Below, in pieces: positions 49,664 through 57,705 of a DNA stretch of 64,000 bases. Location: the NCBI GenBank assembly GCA_046351095.1, contig JAXLZC010000001.1:1240001-1304000 (forward strand), in the 5' to 3' direction. How positions within the stretch are numbered: the stretch's first letter is position 1; every line of letters starts with the position of its first letter. Under the pieces are notes generated by a model, which saw only the letters and a program-made list of their open reading frames with translations, had not been told where the DNA came from and searched no databases. The translations under genes and the position numbers were made by a program. The DNA is from BQWY01 sp046351095. GTDB lineage: Bacteria > Nitrospirota > Nitrospiria > Nitrospirales > Nitrospiraceae.

Positions 49664-50631
49664 TGCGCCAAGGACGGTGCGGCCAGCGTCGACTCGTGCT
49701 GCTGCACGACGTCGGCCAGGGTGTCGACGAGCGCGGACGAGGCGTTGAGCATCGGGATCCGTTCCAACCGCACACCGGCGACTTGGGCCCGCGCCTTGAG
49801 TTCGATGTCGAGGTCGTAGGTGACTTCCACGTGGTCGCACAGGAAGCCGACCGGCGCCACGAGAATCTCGCGATGGCCTTCGGCCGCCAACTCGTCCACC
49901 ACGGATTCGATGGACGGCCCGATCCATTGTTCGCTCGTGCGCCCCTGACTCTGGAACGCGAGCCTCGCGATGGACGGACGCACGATCGCGCAGACCGCAT
50001 CCATCGTGCCGCGCACTTCGTCGGGATAGGGATCCTTCATCTCCAAAATACGTTCCGGCAAGCTGTGCGCCGTGAAGACGATCGGCACGGATGTCCGTCG
50101 ATCCGCCGGGAACAGCTCCAACCCGCGTTGGACGTTGGCGGCGATCGCGGCGATAAGCTTCGGATGTCGGTGCCAGCTCTGGACGTAACTCACCGGCGCT
50201 CGGTCGTGCACCAGCGCCTTGGCGTCTTCGACCGCCTTGATGTATGCACCGATACTCATCGTCGAATATTGCGGCGCCATACAAATGCCGATGACTTGAT
50301 CGGGCAAGTCGTCCATCAACTCGGCGAACGCGTCCTTGATGAACGGACGCCAATGCCGCAGTCCAACGAACACACGATACCGTTCGCCGCCAGGGCCGTT
50401 GAGTTGTTGTTCCAGCTGCCGCGCGACCTGCCGCGTGATCTCCAGCACCGGCGACTTCCCACCAGTTTGGCGATAGCGTTCCTGAATCTCATGCACGAGT
50501 TCCGGCGACGTCGGCCGCCCACCGCGTACTTCCTTCAGATACGGCTCGACGTTCGCGAGCGAGTCGGGCCCTCCCATCGCCATCAGCAATATCGCGGTCG
50601 GTCTTTGTGGTCCAGGCATGGTTGCACTCAC
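49660..50631 (-). CDS. hemH: Ferrochelatase
   Basis: 323 residues. It opens AILLMAMGGPDSLANVEPYL, with RYRQTGGKSPVLEIT, YSTMSIGAYIKAVEDA, VFTAHSLPERI (the conserved His-Ser-Leu-Pro) and APVGFLCDHVEVTYDLDIE, which matches the ferrochelatase C-terminal motif. It inserts Fe(II) into the porphyrin. The start may be GTG 50631 or ATG 50619; neither has a clear ribosome site. It is coupled to hemG and sits 119 bases after hemE with a heptamer array between. Confidence 0.96.
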   Translation of the reverse strand: MSATMPGPQRPTAILLMAMGGPDSLANVEPYLKEVRGGRPTSPELVHEIQERYRQTGGKSPVLEITRQVARQLEQQLNGPGGERYRVFVGLRHWRPFIKDAFAELMDDLPDQVIGICMAPQYSTMSIGAYIKAVEDAKALVHDRAPVSYVQSWHRHPKLIAAIAANVQRGLELFPADRRTSVPIVFTAHSLPERILEMKDPYPDEVRGTMDAVCAIVRPSIARLAFQSQGRTSEQWIGPSIESVVDELAAEGHREILVAPVGFLCDHVEVTYDLDIELKARAQVAGVRLERIPMLNASSALVDTLADVVQQHESTLAAPSLAQ

Positions 50632-50701
50632 ATCGGGAGGCGTGAGAGGGAAGAGGTGAGACGAATGTTTCCGTCCTCCGCCTCTTATCTTCTATCCGCA
50701 T

Positions 50702-50736
50702 CTCCCGTCTTACGTCTTACGTTTCACGTCTTCCGT
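50702..50736 (+). repeat. Heptamer array, five units
   Basis: CTCCCGT CTTACGT CTTACGT TTCACGT CTTCCGT in the hemE-hemH spacer, again pyrimidine-rich on the plus strand. Confidence 0.75.
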
Positions 50737-50750
50737 TTTTCCTGCAGCGT

Positions 50751-51779
50751 CTACCGGGCACTCAGACGATGCACCATGTCGATGGCCGCGGCGACATTAT
50801 CCATCGATGTATTGGGCAAGATGCCGTGGCCCAAATTAAAAATGTGGCCGGGGCGATTCGCCGCACGCCGCAAAATATCTTCGATGCGCCGCTGCAATTC
50901 CGCCTTCGGCGCAAACAACGCCACAGGATCGAGATTCCCCTGCACCGCCACATCGTGGCCGACCATCGCCCAACCCTCGTCCAAGTGAATCCGCCAGTCG
51001 AGGCCGATCACGGTGCCGCCCGCATCACGCATGTGCGTGAGCAACGTCGTCGTGCCGGTTCCGAAGTGAATCAGCGGAACGTTCTCCTTCGAGAGCCCCG
51101 TCAAAATCGTCCGGACGTGGGGCTGCACATATTCCACATAGTCGTTCGGCGAGAGGCAGCCCACCCAACTGTCGAACAATTGGATCGCCTGCGCCCCGGC
51201 GCGCACCTGCGCGCGCAGATAGCCGCAGACTTCGCGCGCGAGTTTATCCATCAGCAGGTGCCAGGCTTCCGGCTCGCGATACATAAACTGCTTGGTGAGG
51301 ATGTAATTGCGCGAACCGCGCCCTTCGATCGCGTAGCTGGCCAACGTAAACGGCGCCCCCGCGAATCCGATCAACGGCACACGCTCGTTGAGCGCCTTCC
51401 GCGCCGTCCGCACCGCCTCGGCGACGTATTGCAGCGACTCGCCCCCCGTGCAGATCAACTTGTCCACCGACGCGCGGTCGCGGATCGGGTTGTGGATGAT
51501 CGGCCCCTCGCCCTCGGCGAATTCGAGCTTCAAGCCCATCGCTTCGAGCGGCAACAGAATGTCGGCAAAGATGATCGCCGCATCCAGATCGAACGCGTCG
51601 ATCGGCTGGAGCGTCACCTCGGCGGACAACTCAGGCGTATGACAGATATCGAGAATGGAATGTTTCGCGCGGACCTTTTGATAGACCGGCATGTAGCGCC
51701 CGGCTTGGCGCATGAACCACACCGGCGTGCAATCGACCGGCTCGCGCCGACAGGCTCGTAAGAAACGATCGTTTTTCAT
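50751..51779 (-). CDS. hemE: Uroporphyrinogen decarboxylase
   Basis: 342 residues from the ATG at 51779 (MKNDRFLRACRREPVDCTPVWFMRQAGRYMPVY), which is the family's usual start. Conserved features include RQAGRYMPVY, the ADILLPLEAMGL loop, GFAGAPFTLASY, FDSWVGCLSP and the ending GHIFNLGHGILP. It decarboxylates the four acetate side chains of uroporphyrinogen III. The ATG at 51791 overlaps the -10 box of its promoter and is thus less likely. It heads the hemE-hemH-hemG series, so the organism uses the protoporphyrin branch. Confidence 0.96.
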   Translation of the reverse strand: MKNDRFLRACRREPVDCTPVWFMRQAGRYMPVYQKVRAKHSILDICHTPELSAEVTLQPIDAFDLDAAIIFADILLPLEAMGLKLEFAEGEGPIIHNPIRDRASVDKLICTGGESLQYVAEAVRTARKALNERVPLIGFAGAPFTLASYAIEGRGSRNYILTKQFMYREPEAWHLLMDKLAREVCGYLRAQVRAGAQAIQLFDSWVGCLSPNDYVEYVQPHVRTILTGLSKENVPLIHFGTGTTTLLTHMRDAGGTVIGLDWRIHLDEGWAMVGHDVAVQGNLDPVALFAPKAELQRRIEDILRRAANRPGHIFNLGHGILPNTSMDNVAAAIDMVHRLSAR

Positions 51780-51789
51780 AGCGGCAGGC

Positions 51790-51819
51790 ATTTTAGTGGG
51801 CGCCTCCGCCGGGAGTCAA
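51790..51819 (-). promoter_or_regulatory. Promoter of the hem operon
   Basis: Minus strand: TTGACT (51814-51819), 18-base spacer, TAAAAT (51790-51795). Start near 51783 gives an almost leaderless hemE mRNA and decides the start codon at 51779. Confidence 0.6.
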
Positions 51820-51993
51820 ACCGAAGCGGGCCTTTCTTTCGATGCCAACCGACACGGTGCACTCGGGGCCTCTGCGTACCCATACTAGGGAAAGATCTAG
51901 AGCCTCCTGTAATGGAGCGAGGCTAGGATGGCCCTAGTGGCGATGACGGACAGGCCGACATCGACAGATTGATCAGACACCGTGGAGGTTCCC

Positions 51994-52242
51994 ATGCACC
52001 CGACGACGCTTACATCCGAAGCCTTCCTCGCGACCGCGTTTCTGGCGGCAAGTGTGGTACTCGTTGCAGAGGGATTATTTCTCGGCGACCACGCCCACCA
52101 CGTGTCACGAACGGCTGACACACTCATTCCGCATGCACAGACGGCCGCAATGCGCGTGGGGACACCAGGCACTAGACTGCTGCCGCAGCCAGGTGAGAGG
52201 GAATCCGACAAGGCCGCACTGCCCGTCGCCGACAGAGACTGA
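51994..52242 (+). CDS. Small membrane protein (putative)
   Basis: 82 residues from the ATG at 51994, which has GGAGG five bases upstream. A hydrophobic segment (AFLATAFLAASVVLVAEGLFLG) is followed by a His-containing turn (DHAHHVSR) and a polar tail. It is the only candidate gene in 700 bases between hemE and the desaturase, and the perfect ribosome site supports it. Not recognised. If it is not a gene, this spacer carries only the promoter and inverted-repeat signals described nearby. Confidence 0.5.
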   Translation: MHPTTLTSEAFLATAFLAASVVLVAEGLFLGDHAHHVSRTADTLIPHAQTAAMRVGTPGTRLLPQPGERESDKAALPVADRD

Positions 52243-52316
52243 CCGCCAGCTGCCCCATACTCGAATCGCCTGCGTATTCTTGCGCGTCAATCGGTGCGAT
52301 TCGAGCCATGCAGGGA

Positions 52317-52346
52317 TTGACTTTCCCCCGCGTTTCCAGCTACAAG
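52317..52346 (+). promoter_or_regulatory. Candidate promoter of the desaturase gene
   Basis: TTGACT, 18-base spacer, TACAAG. A ten-base inverted repeat, CTCGAATCGC (52260-52269) and GCGATTCGAG (52296-52305), ends 11 bases upstream. A second possible -10, TATATT, is at 52379. Confidence 0.35.
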
Positions 52347-52517
52347 CGCACAAGATTTTACCGTCCTCTCACACACGATATATTGTGGCCGACAGTTGAT
52401 CCGGCCCTTCCTATCGGTGATACTGACTGGACAACCGATTCCGCTCCCGCCCGCCCTGGTGAGGCCGAGTAGCACCGGAGAGGCCTATCGCTTGGAGCGC
52501 CCTCAGGGGAGACCTGC

Positions 52518-53483
52518 ATGACCGAAACTATCCGTACTCAAGTGCGCAATCTGCTGATGATCCCGGTCTATTGGTTCGATTCCTGGCAGCCGAAAAAACC
52601 GAATCCCTGGCAAGATCCCGATAAGGTCGATTGGATCCAAGGCGTCCCGTTCATCGCCATGCACCTGATGGTGTTCGGCATTTTCTGGACAGGCATCAGC
52701 TGGCCGGCCATCGCCGTGTGTCTGGCCCTCTACGGCATCCGTATGTTTGCCATCACCGGGCTGTATCATCGGTATTTTTCGCACCGGACGTTTAAGACCT
52801 CGCGCTTCATGCAGTTCGTGTTCGGGTTGGTCGGCGCCTCGGCCGTGCAGCGTGGGCCGCTCTGGTGGGCTGCGCACCATCGCCGCCACCATCGCCTGTC
52901 GGATCAGCAAGGCGATGTGCACTCGCCGATCATCAACAGCTTTTTATGGAGCCACATGGGCTGGTTCCTGGCGCCGGTGAATGCGAAGACCGACTTGAAG
53001 GCCGTCAACGACCTGGCCAAGTTCCCGGAGCTGTGCCTGCTGGATCGGTTCGACCTGGTCGTCCCGATTGCGCTCGGCACCTTCACGTATTTCCTCGGCG
53101 TCGGCTTAAACGCCCTCTGGCCGGATCTCGGCACCTCCGGCATGCAGATGCTGGTCGTCGGATTTTTCCTCTCGACCGTCCTCGTCAGCCACGGCACGTA
53201 CACGATCAATTCGTTGGCGCACCGCTGGGGTTCGCGTCGCTACGAGACGGGAGACTTCAGCCGGAACAACTTCACGCTGGCGTTGATCACCTTCGGCGAA
53301 GGCTGGCACAACAACCACCACTTCTATCCGGCGTCGACGCGGCAGGGCTTCTACTGGTGGGAAATCGACATCTCCTACTACATCCTGAAAGCCATGTCGT
53401 GGGTGGGATTGATCTGGGACCTCCGCCCCGTGCCGTCGCACGTGCGCGAGTCTCGGCCGCAGCAGGAAGCCGTCGCCGTCTAA
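52518..53483 (+). CDS. Fatty-acid (acyl-CoA delta-9-type) desaturase
   Basis: 321 residues with four membrane helices. The three His boxes are HRYFSH, HHRRHH and HNNHH, in the order and spacing of membrane acyl-CoA desaturases; DQQGDVHSPI between boxes two and three is also typical. The enzyme uses a di-iron centre, oxygen and electrons from a ferredoxin or cytochrome b5-like donor to place a double bond in fatty acids, adjusting membrane fluidity. The ATG at 52518 follows AGGGGAG by six bases. It stands alone, with a long leader. Confidence 0.93.
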   Translation: MTETIRTQVRNLLMIPVYWFDSWQPKKPNPWQDPDKVDWIQGVPFIAMHLMVFGIFWTGISWPAIAVCLALYGIRMFAITGLYHRYFSHRTFKTSRFMQFVFGLVGASAVQRGPLWWAAHHRRHHRLSDQQGDVHSPIINSFLWSHMGWFLAPVNAKTDLKAVNDLAKFPELCLLDRFDLVVPIALGTFTYFLGVGLNALWPDLGTSGMQMLVVGFFLSTVLVSHGTYTINSLAHRWGSRRYETGDFSRNNFTLALITFGEGWHNNHHFYPASTRQGFYWWEIDISYYILKAMSWVGLIWDLRPVPSHVRESRPQQEAVAV

Positions 53484-53505
53484 GACGACGCGGCCACTCC
53501 ACGCT

Positions 53506-53982
53506 CTAGACCCAATCCGATTCTTCCGCGCGTCCGCGCTCGGCCGGAGCTGCGGCTGCACTCTGCAGCGACGTGCGAATACGCGTCGCCACTCCGTCGA
53601 GTTGCGCAACCTCGGCCTCCGTCGCAATCCACGCATCGTCCGGCTGCAACTCGATGCGATAGTGCCCACCTCGGCTCGAAAACCATTCGATGTACGGATG
53701 CGGCGCGAGCAGCGGATGCGGGTCGAACGAGATCAAACTCACGGTGCCGACCTGCGGGCTTTCGAAATCGCCCAGCACATGACCGGCCAACTCGTCTTCT
53801 TCGAAGCGCGGGTTGCGAAGTACGATCATCTGTCCCGCAATATCCGGTTTGAAGTCGCCGCGCAAACACAGCTCCACGGGACCAACCCCGGCCAGATACA
53901 GCCGTGCGACGACGGTTCCCGCCGTGCGATTATCGAGAAATCCGTCGCGTACCCATCGCCCGTTCCCAAATTTTTGCGCCAT
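53506..53982 (-). CDS. Protein of unknown function
   Basis: 158 residues from the ATG at 53982, which has AAGGA five bases before it. No signal peptide. The N-terminal half is beta-rich (TAGTVVARLYLAGVGPVELCL, GTVSLISFDPHP), with HPYIEWFSSRGGHYRIEL later and a disordered acidic tail ending ESDWV. I do not recognise it. It follows the EamA transporter by about 50 bases on the same strand. Confidence 0.7.
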   Translation of the reverse strand: MAQKFGNGRWVRDGFLDNRTAGTVVARLYLAGVGPVELCLRGDFKPDIAGQMIVLRNPRFEEDELAGHVLGDFESPQVGTVSLISFDPHPLLAPHPYIEWFSSRGGHYRIELQPDDAWIATEAEVAQLDGVATRIRTSLQSAAAAPAERGRAEESDWV

Positions 53983-54031
53983 GATGTTCCTTTTTGCTGC
54001 ACCGACCACTCACAACCATCTCACCTCCGCA

Positions 54032-54907
54032 TCACGCGGCGACGGATCGCTCCCGTTCCGGCGGTGCCGAAGCGGCCTCGGTCGAAGCAAGCGCACCGAT
54101 CATCGTCGCCACAAAAATACACCCGCTCCCGATCCACCCCTGCATATCCAACACTTCGCCGAGAAACAACCAGGCCAACCAGGCGGCCAGAGCCGGCTCG
54201 AGCGCAAAAATCAGCGCCACTTGCTGCGCCGGCACCACCCGCTGCGCCCACATCTGCACGGCAAAGGCACCCGTCGCCAACACGCCGGTGACAAACAGCC
54301 CGACTAACGCCGACGTGCTGGGTGTAAAGGCGGACGCCGGCGGCTGCTCCCACAGCATCATGACCGCCATCACCGCCGTCGTGATGAACAACTGCCCCAG
54401 AAAAATCGACGTCGACTCGCCCGCCTTCGTGAACCGCTCCAAACAGACGATGTGTGCGGCAAAGGCTGCGGCACAGAGCAACGTCAGCAGGTCGCCGACA
54501 TTCATGGACGCCGACGAGGGTTTCACCAATAACCACAATCCGACCAGCGCCAAGACGGTGGCGACCATTGTGCCGAGTCCCAGCCGCCACAAAAACAGTG
54601 GGACAAATACGACATACAACACGGTGATGAAGGCTGAATTCGACGCCGACGTATACCGCAAGCCGACGGTCTGACAGATATACCCCAGGCACAACCAGAC
54701 GGACGCGATGACACTCATCCGCACGACGGCGGGTGTCGCCGTCAATCGCAATCCGGCCAGGCGCGCCAAGGCGATCGCCATCACCGCCCCGAGCGCAAAC
54801 CGCAGAAACAGAAATGTCAGCGGAGGAATCTGTTCGAGTGCCGCCTTGGTCGCCGGAAACGTGGCGCCCCAAATCAGCGTGGTCAGGAGCACGGCGATGC
54901 GAGGCAT
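54032..54907 (-). CDS. EamA/DMT-family transporter
   Basis: 291 residues, ten predicted membrane helices in two EamA repeats (first beginning VLLTTLIWGATFPATKAALEQIPPLTFLFLR, second near ALVGLFVTGVLATGAFAVQMWAQRVVP). DMT proteins move metabolites or amino acids; substrate not predictable. RVVPAQQVALIFALEPALAAWLAWLFLGE is the typical helix-8/9 ending. The start at 54907 is the first Met of helix 1 and lacks a good ribosome site. It leads a two-gene run with the unknown gene at 53506. Confidence 0.93.
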   Translation of the reverse strand: MPRIAVLLTTLIWGATFPATKAALEQIPPLTFLFLRFALGAVMAIALARLAGLRLTATPAVVRMSVIASVWLCLGYICQTVGLRYTSASNSAFITVLYVVFVPLFLWRLGLGTMVATVLALVGLWLLVKPSSASMNVGDLLTLLCAAAFAAHIVCLERFTKAGESTSIFLGQLFITTAVMAVMMLWEQPPASAFTPSTSALVGLFVTGVLATGAFAVQMWAQRVVPAQQVALIFALEPALAAWLAWLFLGEVLDMQGWIGSGCIFVATMIGALASTEAASAPPERERSVAA

Positions 54908-54996
54908 GGGGCGTTCGAGCGAATCGTGGACAGCCGGTCGGCTGCAGGACGTGAGTCGGACCGACGCGCTGTTGGTCGACGGATTGGATATGTCAG

Positions 54997-55065
54997 GGGC
55001 CGGTCACCGGCCCACCTCGGCGAACAGCCCCGCGAAGTGCCGTGAGGCGCGGCGTACACCGCGCC
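54997..55065. other. Two GC-rich palindromes in the spacer
   Basis: GGGCCGGT-C-ACCGGCCC (54997-55013) and GGCGCGG-CGTACA-CCGCGCC (55046-55065). Neither has a T run, so they are hairpins or protein sites of unknown role between the EamA gene and the small Ada-like gene. Confidence 0.6.
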
Positions 55066-55078
55066 GCGACGAGACACG

Positions 55079-55282
55079 CTACGGTTTACAGAGCACGCAC
55101 TTGCGCGCGTCGCTCGTGCCCGACTGCTCCATCGCGACCAACGCGCGTTCCTTGTCGGGATAGTCGAACCAGCCGCCCTCCCAGAAGTCGGACTTGGTCG
55201 GCACGGAGGGCACTTCCGAACAACGCTCGCGATGGAGCGTTGTTCGGTCGATCGAACGAGCGATGTGAATCCAGTACATCAT
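55079..55282 (-). CDS. Small Cys protein resembling an Ada-type metal-binding domain
   Basis: 67 residues. Motifs H17-R-E-R-C21, an aromatic middle (WEGGWFDYPDKERALVAM) and the end ARKCVLCKP resemble the metal-binding domain of Ada (fHxpxC...F.s.eeA...G.rpC..CkP), which holds a zinc ion and accepts methyl groups. Three Cys (C21, C62, C65) and one His could supply the ligands; Ada uses four Cys. No alkyltransferase or AraC domain is attached. The start among the MM pair is uncertain, with no clear ribosome site. Its likeness is by eye only. Confidence 0.6.
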   Translation of the reverse strand: MMYWIHIARSIDRTTLHRERCSEVPSVPTKSDFWEGGWFDYPDKERALVAMEQSGTSDARKCVLCKP

Positions 55283-55313
55283 ATCGAATCGTGCGCGCAC
55301 GACAGCCCGTCAG

Positions 55314-55490
55314 TTACGGGAGCAGCTGCCATTCGTCCTTTTCAATGAAGACCTTCACGCCGGTCTCGAGCTTTTTGACGTCGTCCTTCTCGAACAACCG
55401 CATGTAGCGTTCGATCCGATCGTCGTCGTCGATCCGCTCTTCCTGCATCAACCCACCGGACGTCTTGTACCGTCGCACGAGAACTGCCAT
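55314..55490 (-). CDS. Very small charged protein
   Basis: 58 residues. The ATG at 55490 has AAGGAG seven bases upstream. The protein is rich in Asp, Glu, Lys and Arg (QEERIDDDDRIERY, KDDVKKLETGVKV) and ends KDEWQLLP. Codon pattern and ribosome site support a real gene. It is followed on the same strand by the Ada-like gene after 31 bases, so the two may share a transcript. Not recognised. Confidence 0.65.
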   Translation of the reverse strand: MAVLVRRYKTSGGLMQEERIDDDDRIERYMRLFEKDDVKKLETGVKVFIEKDEWQLLP

Positions 55491-55683
55491 GGCCGCACTC
55501 CTTCTGTAAGTCGCAACATCGCCCTGTTAACCGCACCGTTCACGCACCCGCCCCGCACACGTCACGTCTCCGTCGGAGGTCGCATCCTACCCCTGTCGCA
55601 TCCGAATCCGTGCGACATGTTTCGACCACCACCACCGACGCGAGGACGAGAGAATAACGGGCTAGTCTCGTGAAATACGAAGG

Positions 55684-55692
55684 TGTTACAAT
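55684..55692 (+). promoter_or_regulatory. Candidate extended -10 promoter
   Basis: TG-T-TACAAT in an AT-rich patch about 90 bases before the FmdB-type gene; no clear -35. Confidence 0.4.
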
Positions 55693-55781
55693 AATTCAAT
55701 TTTCACCGGGCGGTCAAGGATGTCGAGGGCCGTTCAGTACCCGCTCGACGGACGCGCCCGTGCAGGTAGGGAGATTGTGAC

Positions 55782-56102
55782 ATGCCCACGTACGAATACC
55801 GCTGCGAGGCGTGCGAAGAGCAATTCGAAGCCATTCAACCGACCTACGCACGCGCAGAAGACACGGCCTGCCCGAAGTGTCAGGCGAAAAAAGCCACGCG
55901 TTTGATGTCGATGTTCGCCTCCACGATCAAGGGCACACACAAGCCCGGCTTCGCGGAGATGAAGGCCTACGACATGCTCAACGAACGCAAACACAAATTC
56001 GCTAAGCTCCCGCCCATCACCGGCCGACGCGCATCGCCGGATGCCAACATGACCTTCTCCGACTCTGAAGGCGGCGCCCCCGAAGGCGCGCCGAGCGCGT
56101 AA
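55782..56102 (+). CDS. FmdB-type zinc-ribbon protein
   Basis: 106 residues. The N-terminus MPTYEYRCEACEEQFEAIQ and a second pair CPKCQ form a standard four-Cys zinc ribbon. The rest is a polar tail (MKAYDMLNERKHKFAKLPP) ending in a Gly/Ala/Pro stretch. FmdB proteins are named for a formamidase operon regulator but have no proven common function. It precedes the PstS-like gene by only 12 bases. A second, less regular family member is at 23682. Confidence 0.9.
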   Translation: MPTYEYRCEACEEQFEAIQPTYARAEDTACPKCQAKKATRLMSMFASTIKGTHKPGFAEMKAYDMLNERKHKFAKLPPITGRRASPDANMTFSDSEGGAPEGAPSA

Positions 56103-56114
56103 GGCTCCGGCACG

Positions 56115-56972
56115 ATGCAGACCGCGTCATTCGCCAATCGACTCCATCGTATCGGCCGCGCGTGGCGCACGACACTTGCGCTGTCGCTCCTCTCGTGCGT
56201 CTTGCTGACTCCCGCACTTGTGCATGCCGAAGCGCGAGGTGGATTAGTCATCGCCGGTAGCGGCCCCGAGTTGCCGATGATCGAGCACCTCGTGCAGGCC
56301 TTCGAGAAGGCGCAGTCCGGCGTCTACGTCGACGTGCTCTGGGACGCCACCGCAAAACCGACCGACCAAGTCCGCAACGGCGAAGCGCAGTTGGCCGTGA
56401 CCGGCGCGCCGGAATCGGATCTGCACACGACCCAAGTCGCGTGGGACGGCATCGGCGTCATCGTGCACCTCTCGAATTTGGCCAAGGACCTAACCAAGCA
56501 ACAGATCGGCGAAATTTTTTCTGGCAAGTACGCGACCTGGTCCGAAATCGGCGGCCCTGACACCACCATCCTGATCATCGACCGTCCGCCGCAGCAAAAT
56601 GTGCGGTCGTCGTTCGAGCAGCAACTCGGCATCGCAGGCAAAATCGCCGGCTCCGCCAAAGTCATCGGGCAAGACGAACAGGTGATCAAGTCCGTCGTCG
56701 GGACGTTGCCGCCCAAGTCCGCCGTGGCCTACCTCTCGCTGGAGCAGGCGCTGGCCGCCGTCCATTCGGGTGTCGCGATTCGCCTGCTGAGTATCGACAA
56801 GGTCGAGCCGGAAGAACCCACGGTGAAAGACGGCCGGTATCCACTGCGTCGCCCGGTGTTGCTGCTGTCGAAGCAGGATCGACCCGCGACTGCCGTCGCC
56901 TTCGAGGCATTCTGCGCGTCGCCGGCCGGCCAAAAAATCATCGACGAGTTTTATACGCCGTTTGCTCCCTAA
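56115..56972 (+). CDS. PstS-like periplasmic substrate-binding protein
   Basis: 285 residues. A signal peptide (LALSLLSCVLLTPALVHAEA) leads to a type 2 periplasmic binding fold: VIAGSGPELPMIEHLVQAFEKA at the start, VTGAPESDLH, and KQQIGEIFSGKYATWSEIGG, a motif found in PstS-type phosphate (or other oxyanion) binding proteins. No permease or ATPase genes adjoin, so it may serve a transporter encoded elsewhere or act as a sensor. The start is the first Met, 12 bases after the FmdB-type stop. It precedes a secreted IPT/TIG protein gene. Confidence 0.85.
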   Translation: MQTASFANRLHRIGRAWRTTLALSLLSCVLLTPALVHAEARGGLVIAGSGPELPMIEHLVQAFEKAQSGVYVDVLWDATAKPTDQVRNGEAQLAVTGAPESDLHTTQVAWDGIGVIVHLSNLAKDLTKQQIGEIFSGKYATWSEIGGPDTTILIIDRPPQQNVRSSFEQQLGIAGKIAGSAKVIGQDEQVIKSVVGTLPPKSAVAYLSLEQALAAVHSGVAIRLLSIDKVEPEEPTVKDGRYPLRRPVLLLSKQDRPATAVAFEAFCASPAGQKIIDEFYTPFAP

Positions 56973-56994
56973 CCGACGCCAGAAGGAGGGCACT

Positions 56995-57447
56995 ATGCGT
57001 CCCACTTACACTGGACTCCTGTTCGCCGCACTGGCCGCCGCCGTCATCGCGGCACCATCCGGCCTCCGTGCGCAAAACGGACAAATGAGCGAGGGCGCAG
57101 GCTTCACCATGTGGGGCCTGGAATCCACGCAAGGGTCCGACGAGGAAAAGATTCAGAAGGACCCGGTCTGCGACCGCAGCCGTCGCCCGCTCGTGAAGGC
57201 CGTCGAGCCGGACGAAGTGAAACCCGGACAAAAGATTACGATCAAGGGCGAGAACTTCGGCACGAAGGAATGTTTCCACGGCGTCTCGTTCAGCGCCGCC
57301 TCGAAGAGCCCGGTAAACTATACCTTGGTGAACGATACGACGATCGAAGCCACGGTGCCCGACGTCAAAACCGGCATGACCTTCGTGGTCATCGTCGCCG
57401 GCGGCGGTAGCGCCCAGTCCAAAGGTGTACTGGTGTTGCCGCAATAA
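56995..57447 (+). CDS. Secreted IPT/TIG-domain protein
   Basis: 150 residues from the ATG at 56995, which follows AAGGAGG. Signal peptide LLFAALAAAVIAAPSGLRAQ is followed by a short linker and an IPT/TIG (Ig-like) domain: VEPDEVKPGQKITIKGENFGTKECFHGVSF and DTTIEATVPDVKTG. Two Cys (C59-region DPVCD and ECFHG) may pair. Such domains mediate binding at the cell surface. It follows the PstS-like gene directly, so they could act together in the periplasm. Confidence 0.85.
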   Translation: MRPTYTGLLFAALAAAVIAAPSGLRAQNGQMSEGAGFTMWGLESTQGSDEEKIQKDPVCDRSRRPLVKAVEPDEVKPGQKITIKGENFGTKECFHGVSFSAASKSPVNYTLVNDTTIEATVPDVKTGMTFVVIVAGGGSAQSKGVLVLPQ

Positions 57448-57485
57448 TCCGACCTCATCTATTTATTCTCTCTCTCGATTCGTTT

Positions 57486-57522
57486 CGCCAAGCGGCGGTG
57501 TCTCTACCCTAGCCGCTTGGCG
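57486..57522. terminator. Long hairpin after the IPT/TIG gene
   Basis: Eleven-base perfect stem CGCCAAGCGGC / GCCGCTTGGCG with a 15-base loop and no T run. Possible weak or factor-assisted terminator. Confidence 0.4.
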
Positions 57523-57613
57523 CATCGATTCTCGGCTCCCACTACCCCAGCGCTCCGCCACCTGCAGGCCTCGCCCTACACCGCTGACTGCTCCGGCAAT
57601 CACGCTGGATTTC

Positions 57614-57643
57614 TCGACTTCGCCGTGAGCGCTGTGCTAGGTT
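57614..57643 (+). promoter_or_regulatory. Candidate promoter of the pyruvate carboxylase genes
   Basis: TCGACT, 18-base spacer ending TGC, TAGGTT: weak boxes with the recurrent TGCTA extended -10. Confidence 0.3.
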
Positions 57644-57705
57644 AGCGCGCTTTTCCCCGGCAGCCCGCACCGAGTTACACAGCGGGCTACGGGATAGGTC
57701 TGTTT

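Noticed and set aside
49664..50353. Upstream extension of the hemG frame through hemH
   Set aside because: The residues are the wrong-frame translation of hemH; the FAD motif starts right after the GTG at 49663, coupled to the hemH stop.
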